DNA of 64,000 bases. It comes from Bacillus siamensis KCTC 13613 (GTDB lineage Bacteria > Bacillota > Bacilli > Bacillales > Bacillaceae). The notes under the pieces are model-generated. The model had not been told where the DNA came from. It ran no database searches and saw only the letters and a program-made list of their open reading frames with translations. Both the position numbers and the translations under genes were made by a program. Location: NCBI RefSeq assembly GCF_000262045.1, contig NZ_AJVF01000039.1, forward strand, positions 901,627 to 965,626. The letters are read 5' to 3'. Below, one piece after another: positions 1-9,399 of this stretch (position 1 is the first letter of the stretch; every line of letters begins with the position of its first letter).

Positions 1-701
1 GGAAGCCAGATGTAAAACGGAAACTGCGCTGATTTCGTAAAGGCCCCCAATAACAGGAGAACCATTGCCGGAATAAAGAACGGATGGCCGGCGATAATAT
101 GCACCTGGTTGACCATTTCCCTGATACTGAATGAGTCCGTTATCAGATACAGCAGGATAAAGCCGCCGAGCATGCACAGTCCGCCGCCGACGGTAATCAG
201 CAGTGATTTTTCCGCCCCGTAGCGTGATTTCTCCCGCTTATGCCAATACCCGATTAATAAGAAGGATGACAGGCTTGTCAGCTCCCAGAACATATAAAGC
301 ACAATGACGTTATCGACGAGCACAACGCCGAGCATCGCGCCCATAAACATCAGCAGGTACACGTAAAAGGGGCCGAGCTTTTCTTTGTCCTTCGATAAGT
401 AAAAAATACTGTAAAGTGTCACCAGAGAGCCGATGCCCGTAATCAATAAAGCGAATAACAGCCCGAGTCCGTCAATATAAACGGTATAGTTAATGCCGAG
501 GGAAGGAATCCATTCGGCCGCATACCGGACGGTTTCTCCCGCCATTGTCAGCGGGAGCTTGCTGATAAAGTAAACAAACAGCACAACGGGCAATATCAGC
601 ACAAACCAGCCTGTATGGACTTGTTTTACCCGTTTATAAAGAAAGGGAACGATAAATGCAAATAAAAAAGGCGCCAAAATCGCGAAATGTAACAGCTGCA
701 A
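1..701 (-). CDS. mrpA: MrpA, Na+/H+ antiporter subunit A (N-terminal part)
   Basis: This is the first about 233 codons of the largest subunit of the multisubunit Mrp Na+(K+)/H+ antiporter, a membrane complex for sodium and alkali resistance. The rest lies beyond the left edge. The start is TTG at 701 after a strong AAAGGAGGT; no ATG fits. The translation begins MQLLHFAILAPFLFAFIVPF and is a series of hydrophobic helices. It contains FWELTSLSSFLLIGYWH and, at the edge, KSAQFPFYIWLP, both typical of NADH-dehydrogenase chain 5-like antiporter subunits. Family assignment is firm. The other mrp genes should follow outside the window. Confidence 0.93.
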   Translation of the reverse strand, partial: MQLLHFAILAPFLFAFIVPFLYKRVKQVHTGWFVLILPVVLFVYFISKLPLTMAGETVRYAAEWIPSLGINYTVYIDGLGLLFALLITGIGSLVTLYSIFYLSKDKEKLGPFYVYLLMFMGAMLGVVLVDNVIVLYMFWELTSLSSFLLIGYWHKREKSRYGAEKSLLITVGGGLCMLGGFILLYLITDSFSIREMVNQVHIIAGHPFFIPAMVLLLLGAFTKSAQFPFYIWL

Positions 702-714
702 CAGAAGACCTCCT

Positions 715-736
715 TTGCTTGTTTTTCATCAAGCAA
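715..736 (-). promoter_or_regulatory. Hairpin just upstream of the mrpA ribosome binding site
   Basis: TTGCTTG and CAAGCAA form a perfect 7-bp inverted repeat with an 8-nt loop. It ends next to the AAAGGAGG ribosome site of mrpA. It could affect translation or mRNA stability; that role is inference. A TATAAT-like -10 lies further upstream on the minus strand near 790, but no good -35 goes with it. Confidence 0.4.
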
Positions 737-942
737 CTGCTTTATGTAAGAGTGAAAAAATCAATTCACGGTCATAGGACCCAGTACAAATTATATCGCA
801 CTTTTTTTTACCCTGCTACGGCATAATGTATTCCTCTCTATGTTTTTGTGGTCTTTTGAACCTAAAATAAATTTATCAAATATCCGGATCTTTGTATATA
901 CATTTAGCTTTCAGATCAAGCTTTACAAAAGGAGCTGGTCAG

Positions 943-1161
943 ATGAAAAGAAAGGCGGCAGCCTGTATTGGAATATTTTGTTCCATTATTTCAGGAACAT
1001 TCATAGCGGACGATTTCTGCAAAGGGAGGCAGGAGACGGAGGCAGATGAATGGGAGTATTTTTTTCTCGGCACAGAATACGCGCACGACAAGCTGAGTGC
1101 GGCTGAATCAATGAAAAAGCCGTTTCAGCCGCGTGAATATATTAGAATCGTTTATAGATGA
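943..1161 (+). CDS. yufS: YufS, small protein of unknown function
   Basis: A 72-residue protein preceded by AAAGGAG eleven bases before ATG 943. The N-terminus (MKRKAAACIGIFCSIISGTF) has a basic start and a short hydrophobic stretch, so it may be exported or anchored; the C-terminal half is charged. The name rests on position between the nup and mrp operons and on length close to B. subtilis YufS. No function is known to me. The in-frame upstream ATG at 892 lacks a ribosome site. The stop codon touches a bidirectional terminator. Confidence 0.6.
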   Translation: MKRKAAACIGIFCSIISGTFIADDFCKGRQETEADEWEYFFLGTEYAHDKLSAAESMKKPFQPREYIRIVYR

Positions 1162-1196
1162 AAAGAGTTCCGGCATCAGGGCGCGGAACTCTTTTT
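1161..1196. terminator. Bidirectional terminator between yufS and nupQ
   Basis: AAAGAGTTCCG pairs with CGGAACTCTTT around a short GC-rich loop. It has A-runs on the left and T-runs on the right, so it can stop transcripts converging from both sides. Confidence 0.85.
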
Positions 1197-1205
1197 GTAT
1201 GATGA

Positions 1206-2165
1206 TCAGCGTTTTCCTTTAATATAAGGGATGCCGTTGGCTTTAGGCGCATCCGCGCGGCCGATGAACCCGGCAAGCGCGAGAATGGTCAGAATGTAAG
1301 GAGCCATCAGCATGTATACATTCGGAATGTCTTTGAACAGGGGCAAAAGCGAGCCGATAATGCTCAAACTCTGCGCAAATCCGAAAAACAGCGCAGCCCC
1401 GAGCGCGCCGATCGGATGCCATTTGCCGAAAACAAGCGCGGCAAGAGCGATAAAGCCTTGTCCGGAAATGGTGGAGTGCGTGAAATCAAGCGCGATTGTA
1501 GAAGCATACACACCGCCGCCGAGCCCGCCAAACAGCCCGCTGATCATGACGCCGATATAGCGCATGGCGAACACGTTGATTCCCATCGTATCTGCCGCCA
1601 TCGGATGTTCCCCGACAGAACGGATGCGGAGGCCGAACGGTGTTTTGAATAAAATAAACCAAGAAACAAAGGCCAGTACGATGGCTAGAATCGAAGTATA
1701 ATATACGTCTGAAAAGAAGATTTTTCCTAAAACCGGAATGTCGCTTAACCCCGGAATGTTCGTTTTGTAAAAGGGCTCCGGGATTTTATCAGTCTGCGCC
1801 TTGCCGTATATCAGCTTAACGATAAACAGCGTCGCTCCTAACGCAAGCATATTGATCGCCACCCCGGTTACCGTCTGATCGGCGCGGAAAGAAACCGCGG
1901 CAGCCGCGTGAATCAGCGAAAACAGCCCGCCGGCAATCATAGCCGCAGCCAGGGCGAGCCACGGGGCAGCGGCGCCGAGCTCACGGCCGAAAAATAAGTT
2001 GAACATGACGCTTGTAAAGGCGCCGATAATCATCAGCCCTTCCAGACCGATATTGACAACCCCCGATCTTTCAGAAAACACGCCGCCGAGAGCGGTTAAA
2101 ATAAGCGGAGCCGCATAAACGAGTGTGGCCGGGACAATTATGGATAAAATCTGCAGGAAGTCCAC
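1206..2165 (-). CDS. nupQ: Nucleoside ABC transporter permease NupQ (YufQ)
   Basis: This 319-residue polytopic protein is one of two permeases of a nucleoside importer of the BMP-binding-protein type. It carries the BPD_transp_2 family signature in ERSGVVNIGLEGLMIIGAF near residue 33 and GGLGGGVYAS near 215. The start is GTG at 2165, directly after the TAA of nupP, with AAGGGGGCGAAG as ribosome site inside the end of nupP, so translation is probably coupled. It is the last gene of nupNOPQ and is followed by a terminator. The B. subtilis operon imports guanosine and other nucleosides. Confidence 0.93.
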   Translation of the reverse strand: MDFLQILSIIVPATLVYAAPLILTALGGVFSERSGVVNIGLEGLMIIGAFTSVMFNLFFGRELGAAAPWLALAAAMIAGGLFSLIHAAAAVSFRADQTVTGVAINMLALGATLFIVKLIYGKAQTDKIPEPFYKTNIPGLSDIPVLGKIFFSDVYYTSILAIVLAFVSWFILFKTPFGLRIRSVGEHPMAADTMGINVFAMRYIGVMISGLFGGLGGGVYASTIALDFTHSTISGQGFIALAALVFGKWHPIGALGAALFFGFAQSLSIIGSLLPLFKDIPNVYMLMAPYILTILALAGFIGRADAPKANGIPYIKGKR

Positions 2166-3212
2166 TTACTTCGCCCCCTTTTTCTTCAATTTATCAAGGA
2201 TGAGCCGGATGGCGTAGCTTGATGCCACAAACAAAATAATAATGGCGATGACGATGTCAACGACTTCAGAAGGCACACCGGATTCAATCGGCATATTTAA
2301 AGCGCCGACTTTAAGGCCGCCGAGAAGACAGGCCGCAAGAACCACGCCGATTGCCGTGCTGCTCCCTAGAAGCGCAACCGCGATGCCGTCGAAGCCGACT
2401 CCGGTAAATGCGCCTTTAACCGCCGCGTATTGAAAGGTTCCGAGGCCTTCCATCGCGCCGGCAAGCCCCGCGAAGGCGCCGGAAATCATCATGGCATACA
2501 TCATATTTTTTCTGACGCTCATTCCGGCGTATTGTGCCGCGTGCTGATTAAAGCCAACAGCCCGAAATTCGAATCCGCTTTTTGTTTTATGAATGATAAA
2601 CCACATGAAGACTGCCGCAAACAAAGCGATCAGTATCCCCCAATGAAGGCGGGAGTAGTCTGTCAGCTGCTCTAAAAACGGCGAGCGGAGCGACGCGCTT
2701 TCATGAATTTTGTCTGTTTTGTCCCTGTGGTCCGTCATGACATCGGATATGAGGTAATTGGTTAAATGAAGAGCGATATAATTCATCATGATCGTGACAA
2801 TCACTTCGTGAACAAAAAAACGGGCTTTTAAAAATCCGGGAATCAGCCCCCAAATGCCTCCCGCGGCAGCCGCCGCCAATAACGAAAGCGGGAGGTGGAT
2901 GTAAGCGGGAGCGTCAAAGGAAGTACCGACCCAAACCGCGGCCGTCCAGCCGACAAGGAGCTGTCCCTCAACACCGATATTGAACAGGCCGGTCCGAAAT
3001 GCGAACGCCACGGCCAATCCGGATAAAATATAAGGCGTAATCTGCCGGATCGTTTCCCCGAGATAATACATTTCACCGAAAATGCCGTTCCAAAGAGCCG
3101 AATACCCGCTTGCGACATTGTAGCCGCTGGCAAGCATGATGACCGCACCTGCAGCCAGGCCAAGAATGATTGCAATCAGCGGCACAGCCAGATGAGAAAG
3201 TCGATTAATCAT
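2166..3212 (-). CDS. nupP: Nucleoside ABC transporter permease NupP (YufP)
   Basis: A 348-residue permease, the partner of NupQ. It has about nine or ten hydrophobic segments and the family signature FRTGLFNIGVEGQLLVGW around residue 72, the counterpart of the same motif in NupQ. It overlaps the 3' end of nupO by 8 bp and abuts nupQ, so the three genes form one translationally coupled block. The assignment is by family motif and operon context; the pair resembles the ribose/galactose-type permeases. Confidence 0.93.
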   Translation of the reverse strand: MINRLSHLAVPLIAIILGLAAGAVIMLASGYNVASGYSALWNGIFGEMYYLGETIRQITPYILSGLAVAFAFRTGLFNIGVEGQLLVGWTAAVWVGTSFDAPAYIHLPLSLLAAAAAGGIWGLIPGFLKARFFVHEVIVTIMMNYIALHLTNYLISDVMTDHRDKTDKIHESASLRSPFLEQLTDYSRLHWGILIALFAAVFMWFIIHKTKSGFEFRAVGFNQHAAQYAGMSVRKNMMYAMMISGAFAGLAGAMEGLGTFQYAAVKGAFTGVGFDGIAVALLGSSTAIGVVLAACLLGGLKVGALNMPIESGVPSEVVDIVIAIIILFVASSYAIRLILDKLKKKGAK

Positions 3213-4737
3213 GTATGTTCCCTGCCTCCATTTGCTTACTTCCCGCCATTAAAAGACCAAGCTCCTGCTCGTCTGTTTCCGGCGGATTGACGTTTGCAAT
3301 GATGCTGCCTTCAAAGATGACGGCGATGCGATCGCTGAGATTCATGATTTCATCAAGCTCAAAAGACAACAGCAGCACAGCTTTACCGGCGTCACGCTGC
3401 TCAATGAGCTTTTTATGGACGAATTCAATCGCGCCGACATCGAGCCCCCGAGTCGGCTGGGCGGCAATTAATAGATCGGGATTTCTGTCCACTTCACGGC
3501 CGATAATGGCCTTTTGCTGATTTCCTCCCGAGAGAGCGCGCGCGGGCGTATATTCATCAGGCGTTCTGACGTCGTATTCTTCAATCAGGCTTCGCGCTTT
3601 GTCATAAATCGCATGTTTATTTAATATGCCGAAAGAAGAGTAGGGCTTTTGATAATAACTTTGCAGCACGATATTTTCTCCGATCGGAAAATCAAGAACG
3701 AGTCCATGTTTATGCCTGTCCTGGGGGATATGCCCGATTCCTGATTCAGTGACTTTCCGCGGCGGCATGTTTTGCAGCTGTTTGCCGTTTAACGTGATCG
3801 TGCCGGCATGTGTTTTTCTGAGACCTGTAATGGCTTCGATTAATTCAGATTGGCCGTTGCCGTCAACGCCCGCAATGCCGACGATTTCACCGGCTCTGAC
3901 AGAGAGGGAGAGCTGTTTGACCGCCTCAACTCCGCGCGCGTCTTTCACCGTTACATCAGAAAGCGAAAGCACTTCCTGTTTCGGTACAGCCGGCTGTTTA
4001 TCCGTCTTGAATGAAACTGCGCGTCCGACCATAAGGCTTGCCAGTTCATCCTGATCCGTATGTGCGACATCGAGTGTTGTAATGCCTTTTCCTTTCCGGA
4101 TGATGGTGACACGGTCGCAGACTTCCATGATTTCTTTTAATTTGTGGGTGATGAGGATAATGGATTTTCCTTCATTGACCAGGTTTTTCATAATCTGAAT
4201 CAGTTCTTGAATTTCGTGCGGAGTCAGCACCGCGGTCGGCTCGTCAAAAATGAGAATGTCCGCGCCCCGGTAGAGGGTCTTTAATATTTCCGCCCGCTGC
4301 TGCATACCGACAGAAATATCGGCAACTTTAGCTTCAGGATCAATCTGCAGGCCGTAACGGTCGGAAATATCGCGCACGTCCCGGTCGGCGCGCTGTCTGT
4401 CAATCCGTCCTAATTTTTTCGGCTCTTTTCCGAGAATAATATTTTCTGAGACGGTAAAGGTATCCACAAGCATAAAATGCTGGTGCACCATTCCGATGCC
4501 GAGATCGTTGGCTTTGTTCGGGCTGTTGATGTGAACACGTTCACCCCGCACCCGGATTTCGCCTTTTTCCGGCTGATACAGGCCGAATAAAACGTTCATG
4601 AGTGTCGACTTCCCCGCGCCGTTTTCCCCGAGCAGGGCGTGTATTTCGCCTTTTTTCACTTGAAGCGTGACGTCATCATTGGCAACGATTCCGGGAAACT
4701 CTTTGCGTATATTAAGCATTTCAATGATATAATCCAC
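3205..4737 (-). CDS. nupO: Nucleoside ABC transporter ATP-binding protein NupO (YufO)
   Basis: A 510-residue tandem ABC ATPase powering nucleoside uptake. The first cassette has Walker A GENGAGKST at 37-45, a variant signature ISVGMQQ and Walker B ILIFDEPTAVLTP. The second has a degenerate Walker A (GVDGNGQSE), a clean signature LSGGNQQKA and AAQPTRGLD in place of Walker B. This asymmetry is normal for sugar/nucleoside-type double ATPases. The start is GTG 4737, ten bases after AAAGGAG; a 32-codon upstream extension to 4833 overlaps a hairpin and has no ribosome site. Confidence 0.94.
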   Translation of the reverse strand: MDYIIEMLNIRKEFPGIVANDDVTLQVKKGEIHALLGENGAGKSTLMNVLFGLYQPEKGEIRVRGERVHINSPNKANDLGIGMVHQHFMLVDTFTVSENIILGKEPKKLGRIDRQRADRDVRDISDRYGLQIDPEAKVADISVGMQQRAEILKTLYRGADILIFDEPTAVLTPHEIQELIQIMKNLVNEGKSIILITHKLKEIMEVCDRVTIIRKGKGITTLDVAHTDQDELASLMVGRAVSFKTDKQPAVPKQEVLSLSDVTVKDARGVEAVKQLSLSVRAGEIVGIAGVDGNGQSELIEAITGLRKTHAGTITLNGKQLQNMPPRKVTESGIGHIPQDRHKHGLVLDFPIGENIVLQSYYQKPYSSFGILNKHAIYDKARSLIEEYDVRTPDEYTPARALSGGNQQKAIIGREVDRNPDLLIAAQPTRGLDVGAIEFVHKKLIEQRDAGKAVLLLSFELDEIMNLSDRIAVIFEGSIIANVNPPETDEQELGLLMAGSKQMEAGNIHD

Positions 4738-4788
4738 CGATTTGACGCTCCTTTTCAGAGATGCTTTGATGAAAAAGCTTGGCAAAAG

Positions 4789-4814
4789 AAAAGCTGCAAG
4801 AAGATGCAGCTTTT
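4789..4814. promoter_or_regulatory. Second hairpin in the nupN-nupO gap
   Basis: AAAAGCTGCA and TGCAGCTTTT form a perfect 10-bp inverted repeat with a 6-nt loop. On the minus strand it follows the stronger hairpin at 4841-4872. Together they probably tune how much transcript reads from nupN into nupO (inference). Confidence 0.55.
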
Positions 4815-4840
4815 CCTTCGCCGCTCTTTCCAAAAAAGAG

Positions 4841-4872
4841 AGGGGATAAGCACGAAAGTCTCCTTATCCCCT
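4841..4872 (-). terminator. Intra-operon terminator/attenuator after nupN
   Basis: On the minus strand AGGGGATAAG pairs with CTTATCCCCT around a 12-nt loop, followed by CTCTCTTTTTT. It lies directly after the nupN stop. Leaky terminators or 3' stabilising hairpins behind binding-protein genes are a common way to make more binding protein than permease. Confidence 0.7.
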
Positions 4873-4878
4873 GATTTC

Positions 4879-5952
4879 TTACTCAGCCTTGAAGGATTTC
4901 AATTCTTTTTCAGTTGAAGGGATCTCGAGTCCGTCCGCGATTTTCTTCTTCCAATCGTCTGTTGCTTTGATGACATCGTCAGAAAGGTTTTCCTTGTGAT
5001 CCGAGATGCCGACTGCATCCTGTGCCAATCCGTAAGTTAATGTTTTGCCGCCCGGGAATTTGCCGTCACTTGCTTTTTTCGTTAAGTCCTTCACGGCTGT
5101 ATCCACTTTTTTGACCATTGATGTGAGCGTGACATTGTCTTTTGTGCCTTCAACTTGACCTTCCGCATACTGGTCTTTATCAACGCCGATGACCCATACG
5201 TTGCGTTTCGGATCTTCTTTTTTAAGGTTTTTGGCTTCCGTGAAGACGCCCGTACCCGTTGCGCCGGCCGCGTGATAAATGACGTCAACGCCTGATTTGT
5301 ACATGCTTTCAGCTGTGGCTTTGCCGACATCGGCTTTGTCGAATCCGCCCGCATATTTCACTTCGACGGCCGCTTTCGGATTTGCGGCTTGTACACCGGC
5401 GCGGAAGCCGATTTCAAATTTTTTGATCAATTCAGACTCCATTCCGCCCACAAATCCGACTTTTCCCGTTTTGCTCGATAACGCAGCCGCTACTCCCGCG
5501 AGGAATGAACCTTCCTGCTCTTTAAATGTAAGGCTCGCCACGTTGTCTTTTTTGACAACGGCGTCAATAATCGCAAAATTCGTGTCTTTGCGCTGATCGG
5601 CGATTTCGCTGATGGAATCCTGCATCAGGTACCCGACGCCGTAAATCAGGTCAAAGTGTTCCCGTGCTAATTTATTTAAGTTCGTTGTGTAATCTGCATC
5701 TGATTTTGATTGGAGATAGTCAAACCCGCTTTTGCCTTTTGTAAGCCCCTTGTCTTTTCCGAATGCCTGAATGCCTTCCCAAGCGGACTGGTTAAATGAT
5801 TTGTCATCGACTCCGCCGATATCCGTGACCATGCCGACGGTAAAGTTTTTGCTGCCGGAGCCGTTTGCTTTGTCACTCGAACCGCATGCGCTTAATAGGG
5901 TTCCGGCCGCCGCGATGAGCGCTACCGCCATTCCGATTTTGCGTTTTTTCAA
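4879..5952 (-). CDS. nupN: Nucleoside-binding lipoprotein NupN (YufN)
   Basis: A 357-residue substrate-binding lipoprotein of the basic membrane protein (BMP/PnrA-like) family. A lysine-rich start and hydrophobic stretch lead to lipobox LLSACG, with lipidation on Cys23. The mature part shows the BMP fold, with [20 protein letters not shown] near residue 40 and [14 protein letters not shown] near 225. The start is TTG 5952 behind a GGGGGG-type ribosome site. It is the first gene of nupNOPQ and is separated from nupO by two hairpins. Confidence 0.94.
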   Translation of the reverse strand: MKKRKIGMAVALIAAAGTLLSACGSSDKANGSGSKNFTVGMVTDIGGVDDKSFNQSAWEGIQAFGKDKGLTKGKSGFDYLQSKSDADYTTNLNKLAREHFDLIYGVGYLMQDSISEIADQRKDTNFAIIDAVVKKDNVASLTFKEQEGSFLAGVAAALSSKTGKVGFVGGMESELIKKFEIGFRAGVQAANPKAAVEVKYAGGFDKADVGKATAESMYKSGVDVIYHAAGATGTGVFTEAKNLKKEDPKRNVWVIGVDKDQYAEGQVEGTKDNVTLTSMVKKVDTAVKDLTKKASDGKFPGGKTLTYGLAQDAVGISDHKENLSDDVIKATDDWKKKIADGLEIPSTEKELKSFKAE

Positions 5953-6313
5953 AGATATAACCCCCCTGTAAAATATGGCTGATACCGTTTTTTTCAGACT
6001 TGAGCCGCCGACAGGATACAGAATCGAAAAAACTTTCTGATAATAGTGATGAGACGTCTCTCTTTTTCCCGCTTTGAGCGGCTGTCTCGTGTTAGTTCGG
6101 GACTTATGTCATATCTGAAAAGATCAGCTAACCAATCATAATTTATCATTTTACCCAGCATAAATAAATAGAAATTTGCTTATTTTTAAAAAAATATCAA
6201 TATTATGAATCTGTTTCCTCATTTGGATAAATCATAGGCGGCTCCGTCGGGTCATTATTCTTATATAGCATATCAAAACGGAATCTCAAGCCTTTTGTCA
6301 GGGGATATGACAG
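5953..6313 (-). promoter_or_regulatory. Upstream region of nupNOPQ, no gene seen
   Basis: About 360 AT-rich bases between malR and nupN. I see no ORF with a ribosome site. On the minus strand TTATGC (6158-6163), a 17-bp spacer and TATGAT (6135-6140) could be a weak SigA promoter. TTTTCAGA at 6115-6122 matches the core of the CodY box, but its flanks do not. B. subtilis nupN is known to be CodY-controlled. No purine riboswitch consensus was found in the leader. Confidence 0.35.
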
Positions 6314-6347
6314 TAAAAAGCACCGTTCACGGCGGAACGGCGCTTTT
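6314..6347 (-). terminator. Terminator of malKR
   Basis: AAAAGC-CCGTTC and GAACGG-GCTTTT form a stem with one mismatch just after the malR stop. The minus strand ends in a short T-run. Confidence 0.8.
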
Positions 6348-6351
6348 GACA

Positions 6352-7059
6352 TTATAAATATTGTTTTATGGTGCTGACATTGCCGGTGTTGATATGGTAT
6401 TGAAAGACGGGTCTGCCGATCGTGCCGTACGCCATCTCTACGTTCAGCACTTGAATGTCTTCAAGAAATTTAAGGTATTTCCGGATGGAGACTTGCGAGA
6501 TTTCAGTATGCTTGGCGAGGTCTTCCGTAGTAAAAGAGCTGTCGCCGAAAGATTCGATGCTCGCCCAGATGAGTTTAAGCGTGCTTTTTGTCAGTCCTTT
6601 CGGAAGGTGAACCTTTTCCGCCGCTACTTTCTTTTGAAAAAGCTCCGCATCTAATTCTTTCTGTGTCATGCTTCTGTGTGATTGATAAACCTTCTGCTTG
6701 CGTCTGTAGTCGGAAAGGGCGGTTTGAAAGCGGTCAAACTCAAATGGTTTGATTAAATAATCGACGGCGCCGTACCGAAGTGTTTTTTTGATGACATCCA
6801 GCTCGCTTGCGGCTGAAATGACGATGACATCGACCGATTCATTTTGTTTGCGGATTTCCGTTAAAAGCTCAAGACCGTTTTTTCCCGGCATATAAATGTC
6901 AAGGAGGATGAGGTCGATATGATGCTCGCTTAACACGTGCAGCGCGCTTTGAAAGGATGAAGCGATCCCTTTCAGCTGAAAGCCTTCAATCTGGCTGAGA
7001 TAGCGTTTATTTAATTCACCCACCATGGGGTCGTCTTCAACTATGAGTACATTAATCAT
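6352..7059 (-). CDS. malR: Malate response regulator MalR (YufM)
   Basis: A 235-residue response regulator of the CitB/DcuR type. Its N-terminal receiver domain has the acidic pair EDD near residue 9, phosphoacceptor Asp in [11 protein letters not shown] near 55 and the conserved Lys in LIKPFEF near 105. The C-terminal half carries a helix-turn-helix ([19 protein letters not shown]). The start is the second ATG of MMINV, seven bases after GGAGG; the coding sequence overlaps malK by 8 bp. In B. subtilis it activates malate transport genes including maeN, which is not beside it here. Confidence 0.93.
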   Translation of the reverse strand: MINVLIVEDDPMVGELNKRYLSQIEGFQLKGIASSFQSALHVLSEHHIDLILLDIYMPGKNGLELLTEIRKQNESVDVIVISAASELDVIKKTLRYGAVDYLIKPFEFDRFQTALSDYRRKQKVYQSHRSMTQKELDAELFQKKVAAEKVHLPKGLTKSTLKLIWASIESFGDSSFTTEDLAKHTEISQVSIRKYLKFLEDIQVLNVEMAYGTIGRPVFQYHINTGNVSTIKQYL

Positions 7060-8653
7060 CATTTTCCTCCTTCGGTTCATACGGAATGCGAAGACTGAAA
7101 GTCGTTCCTTCATTCTTTTCACTTGTCACAATCATGTGGCCTTTTAAATTTTCTGTTGCCTGCTGGGTAAAATAGAGACCGAATCCCCGGTTTGTCCCTT
7201 TCGTGGAATAGCCTTGTTCAAAAATACGGGTTTGGTCTTCGGCGGACATTCCGGCCCCGGTGTCCGTAATTTCTATATCAAGCAGTCGATCCTGAAACCG
7301 CATCGAACACGTAATGTTTTTTTTCGGCATCTGCGCCACCGCGTCAAGCGCATTGTTCAGCAGATTTCCGATAATCGTAATGAGCTCGTGGATGACGGCG
7401 GGGTCCGCCGCATTCGGAATCATGCTGCCGAGCTGAATGTCCAGGTCAGCGCCCTGTTCGCGTATATAGCTTTGTTTTCCCAGCAGAAACCCTGCAAGAA
7501 CCGGACTTTTGACATCGCTGATAATCTCGCTTGTTTCCGTCTTCTGCTGAATGGCGATATCCTTAATATAAGTGCCGAGATCATCATATTCTTTTAACTG
7601 GACAAGTCCTAAAATGACATGAAGCTTATTCATGAATTCATGGGACTGTGCTCTTAATGCGTTTGCATACATTTTAACACCGGACAGCTGTTCTGCTAAA
7701 TGTTTGACCTCAGTTTTGTCCCTGAAAGTGGCGATCGCTCCGACGGTTTGTCCTTTCAGATGAATCGGAACCTCATTAAAAACAAGCTCAAGTCCGTTAA
7801 TGCGGATATCCCTGTCTTGAAGCGGTTTTTTCGTTTCAATCACCTGCTTCAGCCGGCTTTTCGGAAGAATATCGTTCACATCTTGATCGACCGGATTAGT
7901 CGGAATACCCATTTTAATAAAGAGGCGTTTCGCTTCGGCATTGGCGAGCTTAATTTTTCCCCGCGCGTCAACCGCGAGGATGCCTTCCTTCGTGGATTCG
8001 AGCATGGCGCTCCGCTCTTCAAGCAGAGTGGCAATTTCATAAGGCTCAAGACCGTACATAATGTTTTTAACGGTGCGGGCGACAATGACGGCTCCTATAA
8101 CGCCGACAAAAATACTTACGCAGATAATGAAATAAAGCGGTCTCAAACTGTGGCTGACGACATCCTGTATTTTGTTAAGCGAAATTCCGACCGAAACGAC
8201 GCCCACTTGTTTTTTATCTTTTCCGTAGATCGGAACGAAGGCTCTCATGGATTTCCCGAGCGTTCCCGCTGATGTGCTCGTTTTGATATGGCCGTGCATC
8301 GCCGGCTGTTCGTCTCCGCCGGTGAATTTCTTACCGATTTTATTTGCGTCGGGGTGGGTGAGACGGATGCTGTTCATATCCATCACCACGACAAATTCGG
8401 TTCCTGTCGTATGCTGGACATCCAGTGTATAGTGCCGGAGCTCTTGCAGCCCTTTTCTTGTTTGCAATGCCTGCGCGACACTCGGTGTTTCCGCGACCAG
8501 CTTTGCGGTTCGCAGGGCGGTTGTCCGCTCTTCTTCTTTCACGCGGTCTGCGGTCTGGACGCTGATAGTGAAAAAGGTGATACAAAGTGCGATAAGAACG
8601 ACAATACAGACGAATATCGTTAATCGGGTTTGCAATTTTAATGTTTTTTTCAT
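7052..8653 (-). CDS. malK: Malate sensor histidine kinase MalK (YufL)
   Basis: A 533-residue membrane sensor kinase of the CitA/DcuS family. It has a TM helix at about 10-35, an extracytoplasmic sensor (about 40-165), a second TM, a PAS domain (about 210-310), and a kinase core with phospho-His in [14 protein letters not shown] near 340. The ATPase part has [17 protein letters not shown] and GFGLYFT. The start is ATG 8653 after AAGGAAGG; this length equals what I recall for B. subtilis MalK. An in-frame start 8 codons upstream has no ribosome site. It senses malate in B. subtilis. Confidence 0.93.
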   Translation of the reverse strand: MKKTLKLQTRLTIFVCIVVLIALCITFFTISVQTADRVKEEERTTALRTAKLVAETPSVAQALQTRKGLQELRHYTLDVQHTTGTEFVVVMDMNSIRLTHPDANKIGKKFTGGDEQPAMHGHIKTSTSAGTLGKSMRAFVPIYGKDKKQVGVVSVGISLNKIQDVVSHSLRPLYFIICVSIFVGVIGAVIVARTVKNIMYGLEPYEIATLLEERSAMLESTKEGILAVDARGKIKLANAEAKRLFIKMGIPTNPVDQDVNDILPKSRLKQVIETKKPLQDRDIRINGLELVFNEVPIHLKGQTVGAIATFRDKTEVKHLAEQLSGVKMYANALRAQSHEFMNKLHVILGLVQLKEYDDLGTYIKDIAIQQKTETSEIISDVKSPVLAGFLLGKQSYIREQGADLDIQLGSMIPNAADPAVIHELITIIGNLLNNALDAVAQMPKKNITCSMRFQDRLLDIEITDTGAGMSAEDQTRIFEQGYSTKGTNRGFGLYFTQQATENLKGHMIVTSEKNEGTTFSLRIPYEPKEENDD

Positions 8654-8827
8654 GACAGCCTTCCTTACGTTTATCATTCCCGCGTTCTACTTTACTCCGA
8701 AAAAGCCGGTTTGTGAAGATCGGGCTCTTATTTCGTAAAAGTGAGGAAAAATGGAATTTTTTATCTTGTCAATGTGTTTTAAGTCCTCCATAATAAGTGA
8801 AGTAGATTACAGAAAGGGACTTTTTAT

Positions 8828-9385
8828 ATGAAAAATACTTATTGGACGGGTTATTTTCCGCTCGTTGCGATTCTGCTTTTTAGTTCGTCATTATCCATTT
8901 CTACCTCGCTTTATGTCATGAAAATGCTTCAGACGCTCGGCATGTATCAGGGAATGCTGGATTATTTCTCTGAGAAAGGGATCAGACTGGCGCTTTTTGC
9001 AGCGTTCGCCCTTGTGTATTTTATGCTTTTTTCGGCTTTGAAGCTGATTGCAGACACAGTGACAGAGCTGTCTCTATTGTTTTTCACAAATGACCCTGAA
9101 GGGGAAAACCTGAAAAAAATCAGATTAGGCTCTTTAATTTATGTAGGCGGCGGAATTCTTTCCTTTGCGCTTGTGCAGAATGGTTTCTGGATTGCGGCGT
9201 TTTTTGCCGTTGTCACACTCGTTTATTTGATCTTCATGGTGTACAGAATCTATTCAACGCTCTCGGTCGTTTCGCTGATCGGTTTCATATTGCTCGAGAT
9301 TCTGTTTTGGTTTACTTTTGTTATCGGTATTTTGTACATCTTTATCAAGCTTTATAATAGCATAATGGCTAGCTTACCTGTGTAA
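8828..9385 (+). CDS. yufK: YufK, conserved membrane protein
   Basis: A 185-residue protein with about five hydrophobic helices, short loops and no catalytic motif I recognise. AGAAAGGGAC precedes ATG 8828. It is monocistronic, divergent from malKR and ends inside a terminator. The name follows position and size in B. subtilis, where it is also of unknown function. Confidence 0.75.
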   Translation: MKNTYWTGYFPLVAILLFSSSLSISTSLYVMKMLQTLGMYQGMLDYFSEKGIRLALFAAFALVYFMLFSALKLIADTVTELSLLFFTNDPEGENLKKIRLGSLIYVGGGILSFALVQNGFWIAAFFAVVTLVYLIFMVYRIYSTLSVVSLIGFILLEILFWFTFVIGILYIFIKLYNSIMASLPV

Positions 9386-9395
9386 GCTAGCCATT
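9364..9395. terminator. Bidirectional terminator yufK/yuxK
   Basis: A perfect 14-bp stem, AATGGCTAGCTTAC with GTAAGCTAGCCATT, has a 4-nt loop and a T-run to the right. The yufK stop codon lies in its right arm. Confidence 0.9.
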
Positions 9396-9399
9396 TTTA

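Noticed and set aside
5953..6313. Purine riboswitch in the nupN leader
   Set aside because: A nucleoside transporter leader made it worth testing, but the conserved purine aptamer elements are not there on either strand.
7214..8272. Long plus-strand ORFs opposite malK
   Set aside because: They are antisense to a well-motifed kinase gene and lack ribosome sites.
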